Source of the DNA: Paracoccaceae bacterium
Lineage (GTDB): Bacteria; Pseudomonadota; Alphaproteobacteria; Rhodobacterales; Rhodobacteraceae
DNA length: 11,662 bases
Assembly (NCBI GenBank): GCA_007119835.1
Contig: SKOX01000057.1
Span: 1 to 11,662 of the forward strand
Reading direction: 5' to 3'
In this document: piece by piece, positions 1-7,821 of the stretch
Layout: each line of letters opens with the position of its first letter
Position numbering within the stretch: the stretch's first letter is position 1
Notes under the pieces: generated by a model
Seen by the model: only the letters and a program-made list of their open reading frames with translations
What the model was told of the DNA's origin: nothing
The model's database searches: none
Translations under genes and position numbers: made by a program

Positions 1-529
1 CGGCGACGATCAGGCCGTGGTTGGCGAGCACGACCACGTCGGTGCCGGGGCGGAGCGCGTCGCGGACGGCGGCGGCAAGGCGGGCGCCGGGGCGCTGGTA
101 GGGCACGAGGATCCAGTCGAGGCCGGCGAGCTTCGGGGCGAGGATTTCCGCGGCGTCGCGGCGAATTACGTGGGCGATGGTGTCGACGCAGTGGACGTGC
201 ACGACGATGGCCTGGGGCAGGACGGCGTGGAGGCTCGTCTCGATCGAAGGGCGGAGCGGGTGCTCGCCGACGACGAAACGGCCGGTGTCGTCCGTGCTCG
301 CGGCGTCGGCGGCGAGGGCGGCGGCGAGGGCGTCGCGATCGACGGGGACCATGATGTCGCGCTCGAGCGCGGTGGCGAGGAGGGTGCCAGACGCCTTGAT
401 CCACATGGTGTCGCCGGCCTTCAGCGAGGTGTTGCCGCCAGCGCCCTGGATCAGCGCGCAATCGGCGCCGATGCGGGCGGAGAAGGCGCGGAGGTCGGTG
501 AGGGAGACCGGCGGCGCAGGTGACGGCAT
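1..529 (-). CDS. Class II aldolase/adducin-family protein (partial, C-terminus outside window)
   Basis: The 176 visible residues are the N-terminal part of a zinc-type class II aldolase. Family landmarks in order are the phosphate-binding GGNTS loop (residues 31-35), KASG (45-48), a candidate catalytic glutamate at E97 in SIETSLH, the metal-binding HVH pair (H111, H113) and a third candidate metal ligand H171 in NHG. Family members split sugar phosphates retro-aldol fashion, usually to dihydroxyacetone phosphate plus an aldehyde, though some are decarboxylases or epimerases. The start ATG overlaps the glpD stop (ATGA), with GGAG about 6 bases upstream, so the two are translationally coupled. 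Position as the distal gene of a kinase and phosphopolyol dehydrogenase operon suggests that it cleaves the resulting ketose phosphate; this is inference. Whether the full protein is a single aldolase domain or a fusion to a short-chain dehydrogenase, as in the bifunctional rhamnulose-phosphate aldolases, cannot be seen here. Confidence 0.9.
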   Translation of the reverse strand, partial: MPSPAPPVSLTDLRAFSARIGADCALIQGAGGNTSLKAGDTMWIKASGTLLATALERDIMVPVDRDALAAALAADAASTDDTGRFVVGEHPLRPSIETSLHAVLPQAIVVHVHCVDTIAHVIRRDAAEILAPKLAGLDWILVPYQRPGARLAAAVRDALRPGTDVVVLANHGLIVA

Positions 530-2034
530 CAGGCGCTCCGGGCGAGATCGGTGGCGTACCAGTCGGCGAAGCGGCTGCGTTCCTCGGCGGTCATCTGCAG
601 TCCGTGCTTGGTTCGGCGCCTGAGGATGTCCTCGGCGGTCCGGGCCCATTCGTGGGCGCGCAGGTAATCCGCTTCGGCGGCGTAGAGGAGCGGGCCGAAA
701 CGAGGTCCGAGATCCTCCATGCGGCGGACCGAGCCGAGCAGGACGCGGGCGCGGGTGCCGTAGAGGCGGGCGTAGTGCCGGGCCAGGGACGGAGGGAGCC
801 AAGGGTGGTCGGCGGCCAACTCGGCGAGGAAGGTGGGGAAATCGGCAGAAGCCATGTCACCGCCGGGGAGCGGCGCGCGCGCGGTCCATGCGGGCTTCAT
901 GTCGGGAAAAGTTGTGCCGAGGCGTTCGAGCGCGTGCTCGGCGAGCTTGCGGAAGGTGGTGATCTTCCCGCCGAACACGTTGAGCAGCGGCGCACCGGCA
1001 TTCTCGTCAAGGTCGAAGACATAGTCGCGGGTAACCGCCGAGGGATTACCGTGGCCGTCGTCATAAAGGGGACGGACACCGGAGAAGCTTTCGAGCACAT
1101 CCTGCCGGCGGAGTTGCGGCTTGAAGTAGCGGTTGACCGCGTCCATCAAGTAGGCGACTTCGTCCTCGGTCGCCGTGACTTCCTCCGGCGCGCCCTCGTA
1201 GGGTATGTCGGTCGTGCCGATCAGCGCCTTGTCGCCCTCGTATGGGTTGATGAAGATCACCCGCTTGTCGGTGTGCTGGATGAGATAGGCATGAGCACCG
1301 TCCCAGAATTTCGGGACGATTATGTGGCTGCCTTTAACCAAGCGGACGTTCCGGCGCGCGTTCCGGCCGGCGACGCGGCCGATGACGTCGAGCACCCAGG
1401 GGCCGGCGGCATTCACAAGCGCTTTGGCTCGGAAGCTGCGGCGCTCGCCCGTGCGGCTGTCGGTGGTGTCCACACGCCACGCGCCGTCTTCCGGCCGGGC
1501 CGAGGTGCAGGCGGTGCGGGTCAGCACGGTTGCGCCATGTTCGGCCGCGTCGAGCGCGTTCAGAACGACGAGGCGGGCATCGTCCACCCAGCAGTCGGAA
1601 TACTCAAAGCCGCGCGTGTAGGTGTCGCGGATGGGCGCGCCTTCGGGATCCCGGCGGAGATCGAGACTGCGCGTGCCGGGCAAGGCTTTGCGGCCGCCGA
1701 GATGATCGTAGAGGAAGAGGCCGAGCCGCACGAGCCAGGCCGGGCGGTCATCGGGGCTGTGCGGAAGCACGAAGCGCATTGGCCAAATGATGTGGGGAGC
1801 GGATGCGAGCAAGACCTCGCGCTCGATCAGGGCTTCGCGCACGAGGCGAAACTCGTAGTACTCGAGATAGCGCAGGCCGCCGTGCACGAGCTTGCCCGAG
1901 CGCGAGGAAGTACCCTGCGCGAGGTCGTCCTTCTCGCACAGGACGACGCTCAGGCCGCGACCGGCAGCGTCGCGGGCGACGCCCGTGCCGTTGATGCCGC
2001 CGCCGATTACGAACAGGTCCACCGTATTGGTCAT
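529..2034 (-). CDS. glpD: FAD-dependent glycerol-3-phosphate dehydrogenase family protein (GlpD/EryB type)
   Basis: This 501-residue flavoprotein has the typical GlpD length. It shows an N-terminal dinucleotide-binding motif GGGING (11-16 region), the family signature SGKLVHGGLRYLE (46-58), the substrate-side segment SFSGVRPL (317-323, with the conserved arginine), the FAD-contacting GGKITTFRKLAE (355-366) and the C-terminal helical domain. Such enzymes oxidise sn-glycerol 3-phosphate to dihydroxyacetone phosphate at the inner face of the membrane and pass electrons to quinone. In the Brucella and Rhizobium ery operons a close paralogue, EryB, oxidises phosphorylated erythritol. With an erythritol-kinase-like gene upstream, an EryB-like role is at least as likely as a glycerol role. 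ATG at 2034 is preferred over the adjacent in-frame TTG at 2037 because AAGGG lies 4 bases from the ATG but only 1 from the TTG. An 82-base gap separates it from the preceding gene. Confidence 0.93.
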   Translation of the reverse strand: MTNTVDLFVIGGGINGTGVARDAAGRGLSVVLCEKDDLAQGTSSRSGKLVHGGLRYLEYYEFRLVREALIEREVLLASAPHIIWPMRFVLPHSPDDRPAWLVRLGLFLYDHLGGRKALPGTRSLDLRRDPEGAPIRDTYTRGFEYSDCWVDDARLVVLNALDAAEHGATVLTRTACTSARPEDGAWRVDTTDSRTGERRSFRAKALVNAAGPWVLDVIGRVAGRNARRNVRLVKGSHIIVPKFWDGAHAYLIQHTDKRVIFINPYEGDKALIGTTDIPYEGAPEEVTATEDEVAYLMDAVNRYFKPQLRRQDVLESFSGVRPLYDDGHGNPSAVTRDYVFDLDENAGAPLLNVFGGKITTFRKLAEHALERLGTTFPDMKPAWTARAPLPGGDMASADFPTFLAELAADHPWLPPSLARHYARLYGTRARVLLGSVRRMEDLGPRFGPLLYAAEADYLRAHEWARTAEDILRRRTKHGLQMTAEERSRFADWYATDLARSA

Positions 2035-2037
2035 CAA

Positions 2038-2119
2038 ACCCTTACCCTCTTCGCCTCTGCTGCGCAGCCTTGCGCCTTACGGCTCCCTTCCTGGAAGCGA
2101 TGTCGCGTTGTTTGGAACG
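2038..2119 (-). other. Intergenic spacer between dehydrogenase and glpD with two short dyads
   Basis: This is one of only two real gaps inside the operon. It holds a perfect 10-bp palindrome GCTGCGCAGC at 2059-2068 and an 11-base dyad CTTCC-T-GGAAG at 2087-2097. Neither is followed by a T-run on the transcribed strand, so a rho-independent terminator is not supported. No convincing -35/-10 pair was seen. The spacer may only hold the ribosome binding site, or may modulate downstream expression. Confidence 0.3.
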
Positions 2120-3160
2120 TCAGCACGGATTCCGCGCAGGCTCCCCGCGCAGGAAGCGCCGCACCTCTTCAGCGGCCTGCTCGGCGGCGAAGGTCACCGT
2201 ACGCACCGATGCCCCCGCGATGTGCGGCGTCAGCGTGACGTTCCGAAGCTTCAGGAGCGGCCAGTCCTCTGGCACCGGCTCTACGGAGAAGGTCTCGAGC
2301 ATTGCCCCGCCGATCTGGCCCTCCGCCAATGCCACATAGAGGGCGTCGTAGTCGCAGAGCGGCCCTCGGGCGGTGTTGACCAGCAGACTGTCGGGCTTCA
2401 TCAGCCCGAGTGTGCTACTATTGATCATGCCGCGGGTCTCGTCGGTGACACGCGGATGGAGCGTTACGACGTCGGATTCCTCCAGAAGAGCCTCAAGCTG
2501 CACCAACTCGACCCCCGCCGCGATGTCGTCGGGATCGAGTTGAATGTAGGGATCGGTAACGAGGATACGGCAGCCGAACGCGCGCAGAAGACGTACGACT
2601 CTGGTGCCGATGTTGCCGTAACCGATCACGCCGACGGTCATTTCGCAAAGCTCGCGGCCGGTCACGTCGGCGCGGTACAGGTCGCCGCGCCAGGTTCCGG
2701 CGCGCAGCGCCTCGTGGCCGGTGCGGATCTTGCGCGTCTCGGCGAGGATGGCGCCGATGGTGAACTCGGCGACGGCGGTGGCGTTTCGGCCGGGTGCGTT
2801 GACCACGAGCACGCCGTTGTCGCGGGCAGCTTGCATGTCGATGTTGACCGGGCCGCCGCGGGAGACCGCGATCATCCTGAGGTCGGGCAGGCGCTCGAAC
2901 ATCGCGCGCGACATCGGCGCGAGGTGGGTGACGAGGATCTCGCAACCGCCGACGAAGTCCACCACGTCTTCGGCCGTGCCGAAGTATTCCTTGAGCCCCT
3001 CCATGCCGGCGGCGGCGTAGCCGTGCTCCATCGGCTCGTCGGGCCAGTTCTCCTTGCGGGTTCGGATGGCGAGGTCGCCACCGCAGGCCTCCCGTAGCTT
3101 TGCCTCGAAGACCTCGGGCAGCATGAAGTGGTCGCCGATGATGGCGACGGGCTTACGCAT
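2120..3160 (-). CDS. D-2-hydroxyacid dehydrogenase, NAD-dependent (phosphoglycerate dehydrogenase-like)
   Basis: This 346-residue member of the D-isomer-specific 2-hydroxyacid dehydrogenase family has all core elements. They are the Rossmann motif GYGNIG (180-185) followed by D203 at the end of the second strand, which favours NAD over NADP, and the catalytic triad R265 (NTARGP), E294 (FSVEPVP) and H313 (TPHIAGAS). The regulatory ACT domain of long SerA enzymes is absent, as in catabolic members. Family members interconvert 2-hydroxy and 2-keto acids such as glycerate/hydroxypyruvate or glycolate/glyoxylate; the substrate here cannot be read from sequence. An AAGGAGGA ribosome binding site 8 bases upstream fixes the ATG at 3160, although the frame stays open further upstream. 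The start overlaps the kinase stop by 8 bases (ATGCGTAA). Its place between a sugar kinase and a phosphopolyol dehydrogenase suggests handling of an acid produced later in the pathway. Confidence 0.92.
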   Translation of the reverse strand: MRKPVAIIGDHFMLPEVFEAKLREACGGDLAIRTRKENWPDEPMEHGYAAAGMEGLKEYFGTAEDVVDFVGGCEILVTHLAPMSRAMFERLPDLRMIAVSRGGPVNIDMQAARDNGVLVVNAPGRNATAVAEFTIGAILAETRKIRTGHEALRAGTWRGDLYRADVTGRELCEMTVGVIGYGNIGTRVVRLLRAFGCRILVTDPYIQLDPDDIAAGVELVQLEALLEESDVVTLHPRVTDETRGMINSSTLGLMKPDSLLVNTARGPLCDYDALYVALAEGQIGGAMLETFSVEPVPEDWPLLKLRNVTLTPHIAGASVRTVTFAAEQAAEEVRRFLRGEPARNPC

Positions 3161-4712
3161 GACCGGTATCCTCCTTCCGAGCGAGCGCCTCCCAAACCGG
3201 CACCAGCGCCTCGCGGGCGTGGCGGTACGGCGGGTAGAGCGCGTCGTAACGCCGGGAGAGGGCCTCGTCGGGCTCCTCGGCATTCGTGAGGTACGGCGTT
3301 ACCCAGTCCGCGATACAATCCGGCATCGTGCGGTAGACCCCGGTCGCGACGGCGGCGATCATGGCGGCGCCGGCGGCGCCGGCCTCCTCCCGGCTCGAGC
3401 AGCGGACCGGACGGCCGAGGCTTGCGGCGAAGATCGCGCGAAGCTCGCGTGACCGGGCGGCGCCACCGCTCAGGCGCACCTCGGACGGGATCGGGCCCAT
3501 CGCGGCGTAACAGTCGCGGGCGGCCATGGCGAGCCCCTCGAAGACCGCGCGGACGAGGTGCGGAAAGCGGTGGCCGGTATTGAGCCCGACGAAGCCGGCG
3601 CGAGCATCGTTGTGAACGAAGGGCCCGCGCTCCCCGGCCTCGGAGATGTAGGGTTGGAAGATGAGGCCGGCGGGGGGTGTGGCAGCGATCCAGTCGTCGG
3701 TGTGGTCGATGAGTTCGGAATGGGTCACGGGTCGGCCCATGTCGGACATCAGCTCGGCTGCGAGCTTGAGTATCCAGTCGATATTGATGGTGCCGGCCAT
3801 GTTGGACTGAAGCTGCGCCACCAGACCCGGCAGTGGCAGCGCCATGACATAGCCCGTCGCCTCTCCGTCGAGGCGCACGCCGTCGGGTGGGGTGGCGCGC
3901 ATGTGCATCCCAGTCGAGCCGACGATGGTGCAGCCGGCCTCCAGTCCGTCGGTGACGAGCCCCGCGCCAAGCGCGGTGCAGACGACGTCGACATAGCCGA
4001 GGGCGACGGGCGTGCCGGCGCGGAGGCCGGTGTCGGCGGCGGCCTCCGCGCCGAGCGGATGCGTGGTGTCGACGCCGTCGAGGATCGGCGGCAGAAGCGC
4101 ACGCAGGTGCGCGAGGCCGAGTGCTGCGATCACGTCATCGGCGTAGCTGCGGGTTCGGAAGTCACCGAAGGTGAAGCAGGCCTCAGAGGGGTCGGTGACG
4201 CGTTCGCCGGTGAGCCGGAAGTAGAGCCAGTCCTTGCAGTGCAGCGCAGTGACTGCGCCATCGAGCAGGTGCGGCAGTCGGATGCACATGTGCGCGAGTT
4301 GCGCGCCCTGCTGACAGGAGTTGAGGCCGGTGCCGGTCGTCTCGAAGCGGACGCGGTCCGCCTCGCCAGCGCGCAGGGTGCGGACGGTGCCTGCGGAGCG
4401 GGCGTCAAGCCAGAGCCAGCCGTCCCCGACAGGGCGGCCGGCGCGGTCGATGAGCCACGTGCCGTCTCCCTGGCCGGTGACGCCGATGGCGGCCGTACGG
4501 CCAGCGAGGTCGGGCACCTTCTCGGCGAGCTTGCGCAGGGTCTCGGCGCAGTCGCTCCAGGTGCGGTCGAGAGGCTGCGTCGCGGACCCGTCGGGACGAG
4601 TGTCGTAGGTGTTGGGGACCGCGGCGGCGGCGATCTGCTGTCCGGCGAGGTCGAAGGCGATCGACTTGATCACCGACGTGCCCGCGTCGATCCCGATCAG
4701 CAGGTCGCGCAT
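3153..4712 (-). CDS. FGGY-family carbohydrate kinase, erythritol kinase (EryA)-like
   Basis: This is a 519-residue FGGY sugar kinase of full family length. It opens with the phosphate-binding strand IGIDAGTS (7-13), followed by TGQGDGTW (79-86). The likely catalytic aspartate is D242 in GYVDVVCTALGAG, which lines up with the GDN aspartate of xylulokinases. The C-terminal ATPase half carries GGAARS (416-421) and the alanine/glycine-rich EEAGAAGAA (442-450). It would transfer ATP phosphate to a terminal hydroxyl of an imported polyol or sugar in the cytoplasm. The segments LNSCQQGAQLAHM and HCKDWLYFRLTGERVTDPSEA recall erythritol kinases of the rhizobial and Brucella ery operons; this is from memory and not a search. 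The start at 4712 is supported by GGGAGG 7 bases upstream and an ATGA overlap with the preceding ATPase, so the longer open frame to 4745 is not used. Other polyols such as threitol or a pentitol remain possible. Confidence 0.92.
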   Translation of the reverse strand: MRDLLIGIDAGTSVIKSIAFDLAGQQIAAAAVPNTYDTRPDGSATQPLDRTWSDCAETLRKLAEKVPDLAGRTAAIGVTGQGDGTWLIDRAGRPVGDGWLWLDARSAGTVRTLRAGEADRVRFETTGTGLNSCQQGAQLAHMCIRLPHLLDGAVTALHCKDWLYFRLTGERVTDPSEACFTFGDFRTRSYADDVIAALGLAHLRALLPPILDGVDTTHPLGAEAAADTGLRAGTPVALGYVDVVCTALGAGLVTDGLEAGCTIVGSTGMHMRATPPDGVRLDGEATGYVMALPLPGLVAQLQSNMAGTINIDWILKLAAELMSDMGRPVTHSELIDHTDDWIAATPPAGLIFQPYISEAGERGPFVHNDARAGFVGLNTGHRFPHLVRAVFEGLAMAARDCYAAMGPIPSEVRLSGGAARSRELRAIFAASLGRPVRCSSREEAGAAGAAMIAAVATGVYRTMPDCIADWVTPYLTNAEEPDEALSRRYDALYPPYRHAREALVPVWEALARKEDTGHA

Positions 4713-5836
4713 CAGGCGGCCTCCCGGCCGTGGCTCATCGCGCAACCTGTCTCGGGATCGAAGATGTGGAGGTCGTCGGGAGCGAGGCGGACGGCGATGC
4801 GCTCGCCCTCCTGGAGCGCCGCGCGGTCATGCTCGACGAGGACGATGGTGCCGCCGGCGAAGCGCGCGGCGATGTGGCTCTGGTCGCCGAGCCACTGGTT
4901 CGCGAGCACGGTGGCGGTGGCGCCTCCCTCGCCGCGGCGTACGGCGTAGGGGCGCACGCCGATCATCACCTGGCGCCGGGCGAGCATCGCTGCCCGCACC
5001 GTTGGCGCAAAGGCGCTTTCAGGATAGACAAGGTCGAGGCCGCCCTCGAGGTCGAGATGGATCCTGTCGCCGAGATGGGAGGCGGTCGCCGGGAAGACGT
5101 TCATCGGCGGTTCGCCGACGAAGGTGCCGGTGAAGAGGTTGGCCGGACGCTCCTTGATCTCGGCCGGGGAGGCGTACTGCTGCAGCTCGCCTGCCTCCAT
5201 GACCGCGATCTTGTCTGCGAGCGCGTTCGCCTCGGTCTGGTCGTGTGTGACGAGGATGGCGGTCAGGCCGCGTTCCTTGATGAAGTGCTTGAGCCTGCCG
5301 CGCAGAAGCGTGCGCAGCTGTGGCTCGAGCTGGCCCATCGGCTCGTCGAGGAGGTGGAGGTCGGCGTCGCGAATCAGGGCCCGGGCGAGCGAGGCACGTT
5401 GCTGCTGACCGCCGGAGATCGAGTTCGGATAGCGGTCGAGGATGTTGGTGATCTCGAGCATCGCGGCCACCTCGTCGACCCTTGCTGCGACCTCGGGCGC
5501 GCGTGCGCGGGAGGACTTGAGGGCGAACGCGATGTTCTCGCGCACGGTCAGCGGCGGATACAGCGAGTATCCCTCGAAGGCCATCGCGACGTTGCGCTTG
5601 ACCGGTGGCAGGGTGTGCACCTGCCGCCCCGCGATATAGATCGCGCCGCGGCTCACTGCCTCGAAGCCCGCGATCATGCGCAAGGTTGAGGTTTTGCCGC
5701 AGCCCGAGGAGCCAAGGAGCGCGACGATGTCGCCGCGATCCACTCTCATGCTGACATCTTTGACGGCATGCACACCGCGGCCGATCGGGCCGTAGAACTT
5801 GTCGACGTTCTCGAGCCGGAGCGTCGTCTCGGTCAT
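4712..5836 (-). CDS. Sugar ABC transporter ATP-binding protein (MalK/UgpC type), second of a heteromeric pair
   Basis: This 374-residue ATPase has an N-terminal nucleotide-binding domain and a C-terminal OB-fold regulatory domain, as in MalK/UgpC. Visible motifs are Walker A GSSGCGKT (42-49), signature ISGGQ (140-144), Walker B LHLLDE (160-165, with the catalytic glutamate E165) and the switch histidine H198 in VTHDQ. Two sites differ from the usual family pattern. The Q-loop glutamine is glutamate (E88 in MAFEGYSLYP), and the D-loop reads GQLEP in place of the usual SNLDA. It sits on the cytoplasmic side of the permease pair and probably forms a heterodimer with the ATPase encoded just upstream, with which it overlaps by ATGA. 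A purine-rich AGGGAGAA about 7 bases upstream serves as ribosome binding site. Glycerol-type transporters in rhizobia also use two distinct ATPases, so this architecture has precedent. Confidence 0.93.
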   Translation of the reverse strand: MTETTLRLENVDKFYGPIGRGVHAVKDVSMRVDRGDIVALLGSSGCGKTSTLRMIAGFEAVSRGAIYIAGRQVHTLPPVKRNVAMAFEGYSLYPPLTVRENIAFALKSSRARAPEVAARVDEVAAMLEITNILDRYPNSISGGQQQRASLARALIRDADLHLLDEPMGQLEPQLRTLLRGRLKHFIKERGLTAILVTHDQTEANALADKIAVMEAGELQQYASPAEIKERPANLFTGTFVGEPPMNVFPATASHLGDRIHLDLEGGLDLVYPESAFAPTVRAAMLARRQVMIGVRPYAVRRGEGGATATVLANQWLGDQSHIAARFAGGTIVLVEHDRAALQEGERIAVRLAPDDLHIFDPETGCAMSHGREAA

Positions 5837-6948
5837 GCCACTTCTCCCTGAAGCGCAGCGGCGTCGCTGGAGGGGTCGATCCGTGCGCCGCTCTCCTTGT
5901 CGAACAGCATCGCATGGCCGGGGTCGATGACGATCCAGGCGCGGCCGTGCGCGGGCCCGATCGAGCCCGAGGGTCGTGAAACCATGATCTCGCGCCTCTG
6001 CCTGGTCCAGACGAGGGTGACGGTCTTCTCGTTGAGTGGGGTTTCGGCCTCCACCTCGACGGGTACGGCGCCCGGTGTCCCCTCGGGCACGAAGCGGATC
6101 GTCTCGGGGCGCACGCCAAGCAGGCAGTCATGGCCGATGCTCGCGGCGTGCCGGCGGTCGAGCGGTATCGCCCGGCCGGAGAGGCGAACCTGCACGCCGT
6201 GCTCGCCGCGCTCGGGGCGCACCTCGAGGAGGTTGATTGCCGGATCGCCGAACAAGGATGCGATCTTGGTGCTGGCCGGCCTCAGGTAGATATGCTCGGG
6301 CGTGCCGACCTGCCGGATGCCGTGGCCGTCCATCACGGCGATCCGGTCACCGAACGCCATCGCCTCCTTGTAGTCCTGGGTGACGTAGATGACGGTGGCA
6401 TTCTGCTGCTTGAGCAGGCGCGGCAGCTCGAGCCGCATCTCGAACCGCAGCTTGGCGTCGACATTGCGCAGGGGATCGTCGAGCAGGAGCACGTTGGGCT
6501 TGGCGGCCAGGGCGCGGGCGAGCGCAGTGCGCTGCTTCTGGCCATTAGAGAGCGCCTTGGGCATGTGGCCGAGGACGTGGTCGATCTTGAGAAGCTTGGC
6601 TACGCTTTCGACGCCCGCCTTGAGCGTGGTGCGGTTCTGCCGGCGCGCCGTCAGCGGGCTGGCGATGTTGTCGAAGGCGGTCATGTGCGGGAAGAGCGCG
6701 AAGTTCTGGAACGCCATGCCCATCCCGCGGTCTTCCGGCTCGACCCCCTCCATGTCGCGGCCGTTCACCTCGATGCGGCCCTCGTCGGGGTCAATCACCC
6801 CGGCGATCAGGCGGAGGAGCACCGTCTTGCCGGCGCCGGACGGGCCGAAGAGGACCAGGGTCTCGCCGGCCTCGACGGACAGCGATACGCCGTCGAGCAC
6901 CACCTCGTTCTTGAAGGACTTCACGACGTCGGTGAGCTTGATGGTCAT
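5833..6948 (-). CDS. Sugar ABC transporter ATP-binding protein (MalK/UgpC type) with degenerate catalytic motifs
   Basis: This 371-residue ATPase has the same two-domain plan as its neighbour. Walker A GPSGAGKT (35-42) and the Q-loop Q81 (MAFQNFALFP) are intact. Three catalytic positions are changed. The signature is LSNGQ (133-137) where LSGGQ is usual, Walker B ends LLLDDP with aspartate D158 in place of the catalytic glutamate, and the switch histidine is glutamine (Q191 in YVTQDY). I checked the codons on the DNA: AAT at 6546-6544, GAT at 6477-6475 and CAG at 6378-6376. The reading frame is otherwise clean, so this looks like a maintained specialised subunit and not a pseudogene. It starts 4 bases after the preceding permease stop and its own stop overlaps the next start (ATGA). 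It probably pairs with the downstream ATPase to give one normal and one weak ATP site. Confidence 0.93.
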   Translation of the reverse strand: MTIKLTDVVKSFKNEVVLDGVSLSVEAGETLVLFGPSGAGKTVLLRLIAGVIDPDEGRIEVNGRDMEGVEPEDRGMGMAFQNFALFPHMTAFDNIASPLTARRQNRTTLKAGVESVAKLLKIDHVLGHMPKALSNGQKQRTALARALAAKPNVLLLDDPLRNVDAKLRFEMRLELPRLLKQQNATVIYVTQDYKEAMAFGDRIAVMDGHGIRQVGTPEHIYLRPASTKIASLFGDPAINLLEVRPERGEHGVQVRLSGRAIPLDRRHAASIGHDCLLGVRPETIRFVPEGTPGAVPVEVEAETPLNEKTVTLVWTRQRREIMVSRPSGSIGPAHGRAWIVIDPGHAMLFDKESGARIDPSSDAAALQGEVA

Positions 6949-6952
6949 GGCG

Positions 6953-7810
6953 TTATCCCTTTACGGCGCCGAGCGACAGGCCCTCGACGAGGTAGCGCTG
7001 GGCATAGAGGGCGAGGGCGAACACCGGAGCGATCGAGAGCACGATGGCGGCGGCGATCTGCCCGAACTGAATGCCCGAAGCGGTCACGAAGGCGAGCGCC
7101 CCGACCGTCACCGGCTGCTTGTCGGCCGAGGCGAGCACCAAAGCAAAGATGAAGTTGTTCCATGCGAAGATGAAGGCGAGGAGGCCGGCGGCCGCGATGC
7201 CGGGGCCCGCGAGGGGGAGTGCGACCTTGCGGAAGGTGGTGAACCAGCGGTGGCCAGCGATGCGGTAGGCGTGTTCGATGTCCGCGGGGATGTCTTCAAA
7301 GTAGCCGCGCACGATCCACAGGATCAGCGGCAGGCAGATCAGCTGGTAGACCCAGATCAGGCCGATGTAGGTGTTCGCGAGCCCGATCTGCTGGAAGTAG
7401 ATGACCAGAGGAAGGAGCACCAGGAGCGGCGGCGCGAAGCGGAAGGAGAGCAGCGTGAATGCGATCTCCTCCGAGCCGCGGAACTTGAGCCGGGCGAAGG
7501 CGTACGCGGCCGGGATGCCGAGCACGAGCGCCAGCGCCACCGACGCCGTCGACAGGAAGAGCGAGTTGAAGAGGTTGCGCATGAAGCGGATCTCGAGCGT
7601 GCCTGCGGCCGTTTCCAGCCGGCCGGTCAGGAGCGCCTGGTAGTTGGCGATGGTCGGCTCGAAGACGATCGATGGCGGCACCCTGAGAATGGTCTCGTTC
7701 GTCTGGAACGACATCAGGAAGATCCAGAAGATCGGGAACATGAAGAAGAGGATCACCAGCGTGATGGCGATGCCGCGCAGCACGCGCTCGAGCGGGCTCA
7801 TCGTGTCCAT
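6953..7810 (-). CDS. Sugar ABC transporter permease (MalG/UgpE type)
   Basis: This 285-residue inner-membrane permease has six predicted transmembrane segments (about 11-34, 78-104, 117-139, 146-167, 206-229 and 250-270). The cytoplasmic coupling loop (EAA loop) is at about 179-199. It reads EHAYRIAGHRWFTTFRKVALP, so the common EAA and DG positions are EHA and AG, a noticeable departure from most MalG relatives. WNNFIFALVL (217-226) and the C-terminal QRYLVEGLSLGAVKG are standard family endings. The start at 7810 is fixed by a strong AAAGGAGG ribosome binding site 5 bases upstream, which overlaps the stop codon of the preceding permease. The open frame continues upstream to 8347, but that stretch is antisense-like noise across the first permease. 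It forms the translocation pore together with the upstream permease. Confidence 0.94.
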   Translation of the reverse strand: MDTMSPLERVLRGIAITLVILFFMFPIFWIFLMSFQTNETILRVPPSIVFEPTIANYQALLTGRLETAAGTLEIRFMRNLFNSLFLSTASVALALVLGIPAAYAFARLKFRGSEEIAFTLLSFRFAPPLLVLLPLVIYFQQIGLANTYIGLIWVYQLICLPLILWIVRGYFEDIPADIEHAYRIAGHRWFTTFRKVALPLAGPGIAAAGLLAFIFAWNNFIFALVLASADKQPVTVGALAFVTASGIQFGQIAAAIVLSIAPVFALALYAQRYLVEGLSLGAVKG

Positions 7811-7821
7811 GGCAACCTCCT

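Noticed and set aside
2035..2037. TTG start for glpD one codon earlier
   Set aside because: The adjacent ATG has better spacing to AAGGG, and the difference is one residue.
520..2238. A 572-codon plus-strand open frame opposite glpD
   Set aside because: It mirrors the codons of a clearly recognisable flavoprotein, has no family resemblance and reflects GC-rich third positions. The same applies to the long plus-strand frames at 1892-3097, 3558-4949, 4730-5689, 6130-7152, 6389-7825 and 8794-10167.
3161..3283. N-terminal extension of the hydroxyacid dehydrogenase
   Set aside because: It would lie inside the kinase coding region, and AAGGAGGA points to the ATG at 3160, where the family's first strand begins.
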